A program made the translations under genes and the position numbers. A stretch of 64,000 nt of DNA from SAR324 cluster bacterium (GTDB lineage Bacteria; SAR324; NAC60-12): NCBI GenBank assembly GCA_028281495.1, contig JANQJU010000100.1, positions 1 through 64,000 on the forward strand, given 5' to 3'. Shown here piece after piece: positions 16,180 to 24,148 of the stretch. Within the stretch, counting starts at the first letter, position 1; every line of letters begins with the position of its first letter. The notes beneath the pieces were generated by a model. The model searched no databases and had not been told where the DNA came from. It saw only the letters and a program-made list of their open reading frames with translations.

Positions 16180-17310
16180 TCAAATGGCAGAAGTTCTTTC
16201 CTGACGCCTCGTCCAAAACGGAGAGGTGCCCCACCGTTGTTCCAATCTATAGAAGTAGTTGCGATTGGAGAGGTAGCTTTCGAATCCATTAACTACGGCC
16301 TGGTGATATTGACTCAGGCTTTGGGCGTTTCCAGCAAAGAGCGCGGCAATCGCTTCCGCTGCAAGGATGCCATGAGAAAGAGCTTTATGAATCCCTTGGG
16401 AAGAAATGGGATCGTAAGCAGAGGCTGCATCTCCGACGGCGAGCCAATCGTTTCCAGCGGTTTGTTCCAGCAGAAAGGATGGAGCCGGAGAGCAAGTCAA
16501 TTCGGTGCCTCGCAAGGGAAAGCTCTTCAGTTCTTTTGCAAGGTGGTGGGTTTGTTGCAATTGGGTCAGCCAGTTTTCGTTGCAGGTCAGCTTCCGTTGT
16601 TTGACGATTTCGGGGTCACTTGCAAAGGCTACGGTAAGGCGGTTATTGGGAAGCCGGGCTGCATACCACCATCCGTCTTCTACCGCTTCTAGCATCGTGA
16701 GGCGGGTAAAACGGGAGGGCTGAGGCAGATCAAAAAATCCGCAAAGACAGATCAGACGATCCAGGAATCGTTGCTTGATTTTTCTCTGTTTGGCAAACAA
16801 GGATCGTTTCCCAGTGGCATCCACGACAAATTGAGCATGAACTGCGGCTGTAGTCCCATCCTGGTGTTGGATTTCCAAATCAAACCCGGATTGGTTCCCT
16901 TGTGAACCTGGAACCGAACTCAGGAAAGAGGCTTGTGTCCACACGTCGATTCCCTGTTCTGTAGCCCGATGGACAAGAAACACTTCGAACCGTTTGCGGT
17001 CCAGATGCCAACCGTGTCCTAAGGGATTGAATAGGAAATCGTTGTAACCCAGACGGTCGTTTCCCCAAGAAGAACAACTTCCCAAACAGGGGTCGTGTTT
17101 TTCTTCTAGAAATGCCTGCCAGAGTCCCATGCGCTCCAGTAGGAGGCGAATATCGGGGGGAATGCTTTCTCCAACACGGGTCTGTGAATAGTCTCCGGAT
17201 TCCACCACCAGAATGTTGGTAATTCCTGATTGGGCGAGGTGGAGCGCTGTGGCGCAGCCCGCAGGTCCACCTCCTAATATGACCACTTTATAGTTGAGAT
17301 GCGGTTTCAT
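16180..17310 (-). CDS. lodB: LodB-like FAD-dependent oxidoreductase
   Basis: The Rossmann motif VVILGGGPAGCATALHLA lies at residues about 8-25. A second FAD site, WLAVGDAASAYDPISSQGI, lies near residue 289. The protein belongs to the halogenase/geranylgeranyl-reductase-like flavoproteins. Its start codon overlaps the lodA stop (ATGA). In marine bacteria LodB-type flavoproteins are needed to build the cysteine tryptophylquinone (CTQ) cofactor of the adjacent LodA oxidase. Context therefore favours that role over a halogenase. The Trp-halogenase WxWxIP motif was not seen. The 376-residue length matches LodB/GoxB. Confidence 0.87.
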   Translation of the reverse strand: MKPHLNYKVVILGGGPAGCATALHLAQSGITNILVVESGDYSQTRVGESIPPDIRLLLERMGLWQAFLEEKHDPCLGSCSSWGNDRLGYNDFLFNPLGHGWHLDRKRFEVFLVHRATEQGIDVWTQASFLSSVPGSQGNQSGFDLEIQHQDGTTAAVHAQFVVDATGKRSLFAKQRKIKQRFLDRLICLCGFFDLPQPSRFTRLTMLEAVEDGWWYAARLPNNRLTVAFASDPEIVKQRKLTCNENWLTQLQQTHHLAKELKSFPLRGTELTCSPAPSFLLEQTAGNDWLAVGDAASAYDPISSQGIHKALSHGILAAEAIAALFAGNAQSLSQYHQAVVNGFESYLSNRNYFYRLEQRWGTSPFWTRRQERTSAI

Positions 17311-19490
17311 GAATCCGGATTCACTTTCGCTTTAAATTCGTTGGGAACACTGACTTCGATGGAACGTTCCTTCTCGACCGTAGGAAACACAGCAGCCTTT
17401 TCTTCAGGAAGGCGGCTTTCGACTTCGAGATACCAATGGGGGGGATACTCGATACCGTTGTCGATCTGTGTGCCCTGAATCACAAATCCAACACGTTGCC
17501 AATTCTTCAAGAAGTCCAGACGGTCTTGGTAACGTCCCACCTTCTGAGGAAAATTGGAGTAAGTCCCTTGCCCTCGGACCGAATACCGTTGGTCTCCCAG
17601 TTTCGGTTTCCCGTGATTTCCAAAGGTGACATCTTGGGCCACGTTTACCGAGACAGGACGCTGTGCCGGCCAAGACCAGTACAAGGTATTGGGATTGCCT
17701 TGGTTGATCGTAGCAGGATACGTGGTGTGTGTGGCACAGGAGTTGTAATCCGTATGCCAGGGGATCGCCATGAATTTGGACATATCTCCTGGTTCCACTC
17801 CTTTGTCGCTGAACGGAAACCAACCTGAAGTGAGAAACGGTTTGTCTTTGCGAGCAGTCCAGTAATTGAGCGGTTTTTGATCGATACGGAATGGTCCTGT
17901 TCCCTGCGTTCGCCAGTCTTCAATATACAGTTCAGGCACCCGGCAGATAAAAGTGATCTCGATGCCTGGGTTGAATCGTCCCCCTAAGCAGTTGGCTAAA
18001 ACCGCCTTGTCCAAAAATTCTCCAGGTCCCAGTGTTATCTTTTTTTCCGGGAGTTGGGTGCTGTGCGCATCCCATTGTGTGAGAAAAAAATATTGAGTCT
18101 CGGTCACCGACAAGAAACTTTTCCCGGCATCTCCAAGAGAAAGCGGCATCAACGCGCCGACATAAGATTGCTCTGGATCGAATGGATTCCGGATGAAGGT
18201 GAGTCCAGACATATAAGTCGTGTCGGCGTCTTCATGGGCTTTGATTTCTCCAATTTTGTCATGAATCTTGATAGCAAATTCCGGTAAATTGGTGTTCCAA
18301 CGCTGCAACGACGCACTGATGAAAATGGGCTGCACTTGATCGGAAAAACCTGGCAGATAGTCTTGATTGTAGTTGTTGTAGCGATTCCCGTTTTGATGGA
18401 AAGAATGGGACTGATACAGGTCCGGCAGCAGATTGATGCTTTGTACAAAGGTATTGAACACATCATCCCACAATGAAACCACGTTTAGGGTTTGGGGGGC
18501 ATAGGATGGGTCTGCGGTCACTACCCAAGCACTTCCAGTGACCATAACTTCTTCTGTTTCGTTATCTTCGCCTTCCAAAACGAGTGTCGCATTCACGGGG
18601 CCATCGGAAGCATCATCAAACCAGCCATTGTTGTTCACATCATCGTCTAGGGGGGAGGGGCTTCCGTCGGCACGGTACCATCCTGTGGCCTTGCCAAAAC
18701 CACCCAAGACAATGAGGCGTCCCTGCTTGTCGATTTCTAGGCTTCCTAAGGTTTGGATCGAACGTTGATTTGGGCAATTGTAATCGGAGGGGGTGTAAGT
18801 GGGAGAAAAATGGTCGTCAGGAAAGGACTGAGGGTAGTCTGCGATTTTTTGGATCGCTCCTTTTTCCCAAATTGTCGCTGTAGAAGATTGTGCGAATTCA
18901 AAGGGATTGGTCAGCGGGGTCGAGCATTCTGACCTTTCTTCCGATTGCTCCTTGAGGTACGCATCATAAACTTTTTTGCTGATGGCACGGGGGCCGGGAT
19001 CAATCATGAGTTGCTTCAAACGATTTTCAGCATCGAGATTTTTGCCAAATCCTAGATTTCTCACGGGGGGGTGATTCTCATTGTCGTAGGCTTCCAAACC
19101 ATCGGATTCGTCCAGCTGATAGCAGTTGGCTTTTTTATTAGCAACGTGCACGGTCCAAAGAATATCGACCACCTTCTTGCCGTTCACCCTGCTGCCAATT
19201 TGGATTTCTTCCCCTTCCGGTGCGGGGTACTGGTCTGCTCCCTCCTTAGGATACTGATAGATTTTGAAACGCGCTGCTTGGCGTTTCATGGCCCCTTCGG
19301 CGTCGCGCAAGTCGCTGCTTTGAATGGGGGTGTCTTCAGTGCCTGGTTTGATGGGAAGCCCTCCTTTGATTTCTCCATTGTCCGGAACATCCAGTCCTGC
19401 AATGGTTTCTGGTCCCAGATAATACTCTTCACTATTGCCAACCCGGGCAAGGCCAATGGCCGGATGTATTCGAAAGATAGATTCAGACAT
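17307..19490 (-). CDS. lodA: LodA-like quinoprotein amino-acid oxidase (CTQ)
   Basis: The N terminus IFRIHPAIGLARVGNSEEYY is the family signature. Candidate CTQ residues are C501 in ANCLGGRFNPGIE and W578 in AIPWHTDYNSC, in the same order as Cys516 and Trp581 of Marinomonas LodA, though 77 rather than 65 residues apart. LodA-type enzymes oxidise L-lysine or glycine and release hydrogen peroxide. Substrate here is unknown. No signal peptide is seen, as in LodA itself. The 4-base overlap with lodB and the 29-base gap to the ferritin-like gene define an operon. The ferritin-like gene is not part of the classical lodAB pair. Confidence 0.88.
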   Translation of the reverse strand: MSESIFRIHPAIGLARVGNSEEYYLGPETIAGLDVPDNGEIKGGLPIKPGTEDTPIQSSDLRDAEGAMKRQAARFKIYQYPKEGADQYPAPEGEEIQIGSRVNGKKVVDILWTVHVANKKANCYQLDESDGLEAYDNENHPPVRNLGFGKNLDAENRLKQLMIDPGPRAISKKVYDAYLKEQSEERSECSTPLTNPFEFAQSSTATIWEKGAIQKIADYPQSFPDDHFSPTYTPSDYNCPNQRSIQTLGSLEIDKQGRLIVLGGFGKATGWYRADGSPSPLDDDVNNNGWFDDASDGPVNATLVLEGEDNETEEVMVTGSAWVVTADPSYAPQTLNVVSLWDDVFNTFVQSINLLPDLYQSHSFHQNGNRYNNYNQDYLPGFSDQVQPIFISASLQRWNTNLPEFAIKIHDKIGEIKAHEDADTTYMSGLTFIRNPFDPEQSYVGALMPLSLGDAGKSFLSVTETQYFFLTQWDAHSTQLPEKKITLGPGEFLDKAVLANCLGGRFNPGIEITFICRVPELYIEDWRTQGTGPFRIDQKPLNYWTARKDKPFLTSGWFPFSDKGVEPGDMSKFMAIPWHTDYNSCATHTTYPATINQGNPNTLYWSWPAQRPVSVNVAQDVTFGNHGKPKLGDQRYSVRGQGTYSNFPQKVGRYQDRLDFLKNWQRVGFVIQGTQIDNGIEYPPHWYLEVESRLPEEKAAVFPTVEKERSIEVSVPNEFKAKVNPDS

Positions 19491-19519
19491 GGGGTTCTCC
19501 TTAAGCTATGGATCGTGGG

Positions 19520-20584
19520 TTAATTGAAGGTTGGTTTGGACCATTGAGGGATGACTTCCAGGCTCCAGCAGTTTTGACACAGATTGATCAAGCTGAGCAT
19601 GCTCCAGCGTTGCTCACAATCGGCTTTCTTGACTTCAAACAGATTGCCTTGGCCGGTGTCCCAAATTTCATTCAAAAGTTTGAGCAGAAATGCAAAGTTG
19701 TGCTGTAGCGCTTCCAAGGCTTGGGTTTGTTCCAGGTTGGAAGGCTTGGTAAAGCCGTCATAAACTTCGGGAAAACAAAATTTTTCAACTCGATTCTGAA
19801 TCGAAATGAAACGTCCAAAATGAGAATAAAGGTTCAAATTGTCTGGATCTTCTAACTCGTTTTCGAGGCGGTATTGTTTAGGAATGGGGAATTGGCTGGC
19901 ATGGAACGGTGGCTGGGGAACGGGTTGCATGGCTTTGCCTTCCCCTTGTTCTCGGATGGTATCGATGGCTTGTTTGGCCTGTTCCAGGTTGCTGATTTTT
20001 TGTGGAAAATTTTCACCTAACCAGAATTTTTGCTGCTTTTCGGTGTTCCACTCGAATTGGTCGGCGCCCACCTGAAGAATACCTGCATACAAGGCATCGT
20101 AAAGTTCGCCGATTGTGCTGTAGGGATAATTCGGACTCAGATTCTCATGACCGCCTTCAAATTCACCGGGAGTTTCAATATTCAACATCGTGTCCAATGT
20201 ATTTTTATCCAGGTGGTCGAGTTTAGCGTTGATCAGATGGTGGCAATGTCCGGGGCCGTGCTCTGTAGCCGGGTCGTAAGGCTCCAGGATTGGAACTGGT
20301 TTCCCAGTGGAAGGATCAATGATCGTTAAGGGAACCCCATATTGAGGTGCTCTGAAATTGGGTCGTGTATCCAAGGCCAAGCACAAGTTAGAAGCCAACT
20401 CCATATGGAGCATTTCTTCCATACACACACTGAGAATGGTTTTGTAAATGGGATCAGTGCGATCTTTGATCGAAGTGAGCACCGTGAAATAAAACGGTAG
20501 CGTAAACAGTTCCACAGCTACAGCCGTCTGGGCGTGTTGTTGGACAAGTTCTTTTGTCCACGGGGTTGCCTTGGATTCAGCCAT
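19520..20584 (-). CDS. Ferritin-like protein (VioB/RebD iminophenyl-pyruvate dimer synthase-type domain)
   Basis: AAGGAG seven bases before the ATG at 20584 fixes the start. The reading frame upstream to 20719 lacks signals. The N-terminal 230 residues match the ferritin-like domain seen in VioB and RebD: VAVELFTLPFYFTVLTS with E25, then EEMLHMELASNLCLAL with E56/E57 and H60 as metal ligands, and GHCHHLINAKL further on. In violacein and rebeccamycin synthesis such domains act on imines released by amino-acid oxidases. The neighbouring LodA makes imines by amino-acid oxidation, so a coupled reaction is plausible (inference). The C-terminal third (about 230-354) has no assignment. It is the first gene of the operon. 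Confidence 0.78.
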   Translation of the reverse strand: MAESKATPWTKELVQQHAQTAVAVELFTLPFYFTVLTSIKDRTDPIYKTILSVCMEEMLHMELASNLCLALDTRPNFRAPQYGVPLTIIDPSTGKPVPILEPYDPATEHGPGHCHHLINAKLDHLDKNTLDTMLNIETPGEFEGGHENLSPNYPYSTIGELYDALYAGILQVGADQFEWNTEKQQKFWLGENFPQKISNLEQAKQAIDTIREQGEGKAMQPVPQPPFHASQFPIPKQYRLENELEDPDNLNLYSHFGRFISIQNRVEKFCFPEVYDGFTKPSNLEQTQALEALQHNFAFLLKLLNEIWDTGQGNLFEVKKADCEQRWSMLSLINLCQNCWSLEVIPQWSKPTFN

Positions 20585-20706
20585 CTTTGGTCTCCTTGAG
20601 ATAAAGATTACGAAATATTCGCAAAGTGAAGTGACACCAGTTGATTCTCCTAACTTCCAATATGGGAAAACGCCAATGAGAGTACACCCCTTCACGTTCC
20701 TGAATC

Positions 20707-20733
20707 CATTACAGAGCATTACAACCCATTACA
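20707..20733 (-). promoter_or_regulatory. Triple TGTAATG direct repeat, 10-bp period (candidate operator)
   Basis: Three perfect copies of TGTAATG (minus strand) start every ten bases at 20733, 20723 and 20713, with spacers GGT and CTC. They lie 123 bases upstream of the ferritin-like gene. Repeats on one face of the helix at this spacing suggest a cooperatively bound activator, OmpR- or LuxR-like. The regulator is unknown. Confidence 0.5.
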
Positions 20734-20970
20734 GCGTATTCCAGGAGCAATGGAAATCTTTGCTAATGGATGGTTGCCTCGTGCCTCCTAGTATGAAAAC
20801 TTTTTTAAGTATTTAACTGTTTAGAAACGACAAACAACATGGCTGAATGATGGATACATCTTGCAAAAATGGGGATCCGTTCCGAAAAACGAAATCCCCA
20901 CTTTGAAAGTGCCTTCAATCCGTCATGCTAACCAACAGAACACCATACCCGCTCCACCCCTACCGGTTGC

Positions 20971-21048
20971 TTATCTGGACTGTCTGATCACGATATACAG
21001 CATGATCAAATTGACAGCCAAATCAGCCCCTTGTATGATGGTGTCCAT
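20971..21048 (-). CDS. 25-aa hydrophobic small ORF
   Basis: AAAGGAG nine bases before the ATG gives a strong binding site. The peptide MDTIIQGADLAVNLIMLYI continues to a basic VIRQSR end. It is one hydrophobic or amphipathic helix, like small membrane peptides and type I toxins, but unlike any I can name. It lies directly downstream of a promoter and intrinsic terminator and 386 bases upstream of the ferritin-lodA-lodB operon on the same strand. It could be a leader peptide, a small toxin or a subunit. Confidence 0.5.
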   Translation of the reverse strand: MDTIIQGADLAVNLIMLYIVIRQSR

Positions 21049-21080
21049 GTTGGTTTTCTCCTTTTATTAGGAGTTAAAAA

Positions 21081-21107
21081 ATCGGGGGTGTTGGTGTCAC
21101 CCCCGAT
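21081..21107 (-). terminator. Intrinsic terminator / attenuator
   Basis: On the minus strand ATCGGGGGTG pairs perfectly with CACCCCCGAT around ACACCAA, followed by six Ts. It lies about 30 bases after the predicted promoter and 33 bases before the 25-aa ORF. It would end a very short RNA, or act as an attenuator for what lies downstream. Confidence 0.85.
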
Positions 21108-21135
21108 GTCTAACGGAATTGCTAGACACCTTCCC

Positions 21136-21163
21136 ACTATAAGCACCCCACTATTTAGGTCAA
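21136..21163 (-). promoter_or_regulatory. Sigma-70-type promoter
   Basis: TTGACC (21163-21158) and TATAGT (21141-21136) are separated by 16 bases on the minus strand. Both match consensus at four or five positions. Transcription from about 21129 would meet the terminator at 21081-21107 almost at once. Confidence 0.6.
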
Positions 21164-21321
21164 ATCATTTCCCTTCTAAAATATTCTAATGATTTTTATT
21201 TAGTGAACTGAATCACTACAATAGAAACTGTTTTCGATATTCAACGAGTTTTCTAAATACCAATCGGGGTGCTTTCAGCTTGAGGAGAAATCGAGGGGAC
21301 AGGTCGCAGTGGGTACAAGGC

Positions 21322-21948
21322 TTATTCGGGCAACTCATAAGTTTCGTTGTAGATCTCCCGAAGTATTTTTCCCTGAAAAGTCCAATAAGGGCTAGGGGCC
21401 ACATTGTGGCTAATTCCAAGAAGTATTCTCGTTGCCTTAGTTAATGACATTTCTTCTGAGTGAAGCCGCACTTTTCGATCAGAAATCACCTCTACTGTTT
21501 CTTCAGACTGCGTAAATTTAAGGATCGATCCTACTGAAATTCCCATTTCAGAAAAATTTAGATTAGGACGCCTTGCTTTAAGTTTTTTGACGGCTTCTTT
21601 TGAATCTTGATCTACATTTTCAGCTTCTTTTTGTAAGGTTGGGGTTACATCTTCAATTGCCATGAGTCTTAATAAAGCAATTGCCTGATCAGGCTCTATC
21701 TGAAAAAATTCTCTTTTAGGATTTAGCCGATAGGGACCAAAGGCGTGATGAAAAGCTTTTTCCACCTCTAGTTCATCAGAAACTCTTGCAGCATAAGCAC
21801 ACTCAAATGGTACTGGAACGCCTGTTGAATATAATTCATTCAATCTTGCATCAACCGATCCTCTTGTTGTTTTACCTATTTTGACTAACCCTGGCATTGC
21901 GGGGTTGGTGAGTACATATACAATTCCAGATTCTAAATGTTCTTCCAT
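21322..21948 (-). CDS. GIY-YIG family protein (T5orf172/Mug113 type)
   Basis: Residues 8-95 read GIVYVLTNPAMPGLVKIGKT, then RLNELYSTGVPVPFE and EVEKAFHHAFGPYR. That is the T5orf172 branch of the GIY-YIG nuclease fold, with Y10 and the KIGKT strand. A C-terminal module (about 135-205, GISVGSILKFT to PSPYWTFQGKILREIYNETY) is often attached to such proteins and resembles a small beta-rich DNA-binding domain. Likely a nuclease or DNA-binding accessory protein of phage or defence origin. Its 3' end lies about 215 bases before the terminator at 21081-21107. No toxin partner is evident. Confidence 0.8.
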   Translation of the reverse strand: MEEHLESGIVYVLTNPAMPGLVKIGKTTRGSVDARLNELYSTGVPVPFECAYAARVSDELEVEKAFHHAFGPYRLNPKREFFQIEPDQAIALLRLMAIEDVTPTLQKEAENVDQDSKEAVKKLKARRPNLNFSEMGISVGSILKFTQSEETVEVISDRKVRLHSEEMSLTKATRILLGISHNVAPSPYWTFQGKILREIYNETYELPE

Positions 21949-22015
21949 TGTTTAACTCTCAGTTTTAATGAAATTTTAAGATATAACGTTGAGTTTAGGA
22001 TTCCATAAACGAGGT

Positions 22016-22402
22016 CTAAATTTTACTTCCAAAAATCTGCTGGATAGGAATCGAGTGCAAATCAACGCCTTCCAAGCATCTCACATTGACAGCCCACCCA
22101 TCAAACGGTTCGATCCCTTCTCGAAGCTCTTGTGGAGTTGGATCGCTCGGACGCCGAAAAGGAAGAATACCGCAGGTTGGACAGAAATAGTCTTTAGCTG
22201 TTTTTGATCCCCATTGGTAAAGCGTCAATTCGTCCCAAGGGGTCAACAAGGTCAGATCGTTTTTTGACACCCGATGATTGAGAGCACCTCTTCTCATGCA
22301 AACGGAACAATCACATGCACGTACATGGTCTAGTTCCATGTTCACTAAAAACCTGACTTTCCCGCAATGACAGGATCCTTTGTATGTTTTCATAGTCTCC
22401 AA
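22016..22402 (-). CDS. GFA (CENP-V/glutathione-dependent formaldehyde-activating) family protein
   Basis: The 128-residue protein starts KGSCHCGKVRF and has ACDCSVCMRR and YFCPTCGI. These Cys pairs bind the structural and catalytic zinc ions of the Mss4-like GFA fold. The length is standard. Family members bind glutathione adducts or act as metal-dependent lyases, but most have no proven substrate. It stands alone between the GIY-YIG gene and the ankyrin cassette. No clear regulator is linked. Confidence 0.9.
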   Translation of the reverse strand: METMKTYKGSCHCGKVRFLVNMELDHVRACDCSVCMRRGALNHRVSKNDLTLLTPWDELTLYQWGSKTAKDYFCPTCGILPFRRPSDPTPQELREGIEPFDGWAVNVRCLEGVDLHSIPIQQIFGSKI

Positions 22403-22461
22403 CGATATTTTTGAAAGCGTTTAATAGGATTGAAATTTCTGAGTGGGCATTTGAAAGGTAT

Positions 22462-22698
22462 TCATTTTTCTAAAAACCTCTTGATTCCTTTTACCAAAGT
22501 AGAATCTACAGGAAGCATTTCGGCACCTTTCGAGCCGGGATAGGCGGTGTATATTCCTCCAGGGGTTGTCGTATTGATACGATTGTCTACGAACAGTTCC
22601 ACCCTTTCCGACCCCGCAGTTACTTCTAGTGCTAAGGTTCCGCCATCGGGGGCAATAGCGATGGATTCAACATTTTCTGGAATCTTGTCTTTGTCCAT
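22462..22698 (-). CDS. Small hypothetical protein (78 aa)
   Basis: No family is recognised. The sequence has a beta-rich middle (GGTLALEVTAGSERVELFVDN) and no signal peptide. It starts six bases after the stop of a 31-codon ORF, which in turn starts three bases after the ankyrin-protein stop. The cluster 22462-23556 is therefore probably one operon. Placed after an ankyrin protein and a broken metallo-beta-lactamase gene, it may be an accessory or immunity-type protein (guess). Confidence 0.5.
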   Translation of the reverse strand: MDKDKIPENVESIAIAPDGGTLALEVTAGSERVELFVDNRINTTTPGGIYTAYPGSKGAEMLPVDSTLVKGIKRFLEK

Positions 22699-22704
22699 AG
22701 CGGA

Positions 22705-22800
22705 TTATCTCGCGTGGTCCCATAGAGTGGAAGAATCGGATTTGATGAGCAAACGAAGCTTTGGAGGGAGCGTGGTAAAAAGTTGAGTGGGATCACTCAT
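22705..22800 (-). CDS. 31-aa small ORF in the ankyrin cassette
   Basis: The ORF reads MSDPTQLFTTLPPKLRLLIK and continues to SDSSTLWDHAR. It begins three bases after the TGA of the ankyrin protein and ends six bases before the next gene, a spacing expected of coupled translation. It has no good binding site of its own. No homologue is recognised. Confidence 0.4.
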   Translation of the reverse strand: MSDPTQLFTTLPPKLRLLIKSDSSTLWDHAR

Positions 22801-22803
22801 GTA

Positions 22804-23556
22804 TCACAATCCGTTTTTTGAGCGTTGAGCAATTTTGATGAGATATCGAAGCTCGCTGTTTTGAAAAGATACTGCCACTCGTTCGAGCACGGATTTCGGC
22901 GCTGCAATGATATTTCCGCGAAAATCGCTATAGTGGATTCTTCCTGAACAATATTGAGAATTCCAGATGGCAATTCGTTTTATAATTTTTTTGTTATAGA
23001 CCCTTTTTACTCTCCAGTTGGTCAAATGCTTAGGGTCAATAACTATATCTATCAAACGTTTTGAGTTTCTATGTTTTCCAATCCCACGGATGTATTGTGG
23101 ATCCCAAGGGAAGTAACAATATAGTTTTGCACCCGGTGCAAAGTGCTTTGTCCCACTTCTTATTTCATACTCCGGACCATTGTATGTTTTTTCTCTTACG
23201 TTGGCGGTGACACACCAATGGAATTCTTCCGAAGACTCTTCCTCTGGGGAGTGTTGCACATAGTCGTAAGACTCCATTATGTCTAAGTAGAAATCTCCTT
23301 CTTCTATTGAAGCACCATACTCTAATAAAACATCTTTAATCTTGAGGAGTGTTTCGCGCTTAGATTGTTCGTCTTCCCCAAAGTACCAGCACCATGAATT
23401 GAAGACCCATTTAATAGCGGTCAATCCTGTATTGTCTTTAATATTAACATCGGCACCGGCTTCCAATAAATCTCGAACTCCCTCGAAATCTCCTGATCTG
23501 ACTTTATCCATCAAGGGAGTCATTCCAAAATGATCCTGACGGTTGATATCGTCCAT
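22804..23556 (-). CDS. Ankyrin-domain protein with unknown C-terminal region
   Basis: GGGGAGG five bases before the ATG at 23556 fixes the start. Residues about 5-95 hold two to three ankyrin repeats (FGMTPLMDKVRSGDFEGVRDLLEAG and GLTAIKW). The remainder (about 100-250) has a WCVTANVRE to PGAKLYCYFPWDPQY segment rich in aromatic residues with no named domain. The upstream gene's last codons form its binding site, so it is coupled to the metallo-beta-lactamase-like fragment. Such ankyrin proteins are often partners of polymorphic-toxin-like or nuclease genes. Confidence 0.7.
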   Translation of the reverse strand: MDDINRQDHFGMTPLMDKVRSGDFEGVRDLLEAGADVNIKDNTGLTAIKWVFNSWCWYFGEDEQSKRETLLKIKDVLLEYGASIEEGDFYLDIMESYDYVQHSPEEESSEEFHWCVTANVREKTYNGPEYEIRSGTKHFAPGAKLYCYFPWDPQYIRGIGKHRNSKRLIDIVIDPKHLTNWRVKRVYNKKIIKRIAIWNSQYCSGRIHYSDFRGNIIAAPKSVLERVAVSFQNSELRYLIKIAQRSKNGL

Positions 23557-23558
23557 AT

Positions 23559-23936
23559 TTACCTCCCCATAATGACATCGCTGCAATCTAGTTCGGCCCG
23601 ATCTTTTTCGTTTTGGTCAATGAGATCGAAAAGCCCTCCGAAGTGGTCGATGTCATTATGGGTGGCAACCATTGCGTCGAGCTGGATTTTTGTCTTATCC
23701 GGGTCTTCACGGTCGGCGAAAGATACATAGTCTTTAAAAAATTTCCAATCAACGAAGTCTGCGGCGTTCTTCCCGCCATTCTGGAAGGAACGGGTATTGC
23801 CGCTGTCGACCATAATGTTGTGACCCGCCGGAATGACAACGAGGAGGCCGTCTCCCTGTCCTACATCGATGGCATACACTTCAAGAAGCGGCTCATATCC
23901 TCCTAAGTGGTTTATCTCACCCACTGCTTCCCACAC
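23559..23936 (-). pseudogene. Truncated metallo-beta-lactamase-fold (ComEC-like) fragment
   Basis: The 125-residue frame contains YAIDVGQGDGLLVVIPAGHN, MVDSGN and VATHNDIDHFGGL, the first three motifs of ComEC-type MBL hydrolases including the HxDxDH metal site. The later metal ligands and second half of the fold are absent. At the N terminus a TAA lies four codons before the only GTG start, which has no binding site. Full relatives are usually over 300 residues. It is therefore probably a remnant, although its 3' end still carries the binding site of the ankyrin gene. Confidence 0.6.
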
Positions 23937-24148
23937 GAGAGAGCTTTAGTGGATTGCCTTTTGGTCAAAGTAATTTATTTGTTCCTTTAACTTTATTCAT
24001 ACTGGATTTGTGTCTTAAATGATGAGTTTTACGAAACCGTGGTAGACTCGTGTTGAGCCAAGTAATCCGTACTGGACTTGGTTTTCAAAACCGATTCAAA
24101 ACCATTTATTCATCGACCTCAAACTTTTTCAAGGAAGATAGGAATATT

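Noticed and set aside
16180..17310. Tryptophan halogenase
   Set aside because: The fold is related, but the WxWxIP motif is not seen, and the 4-base overlap with lodA identifies it as LodB-like.
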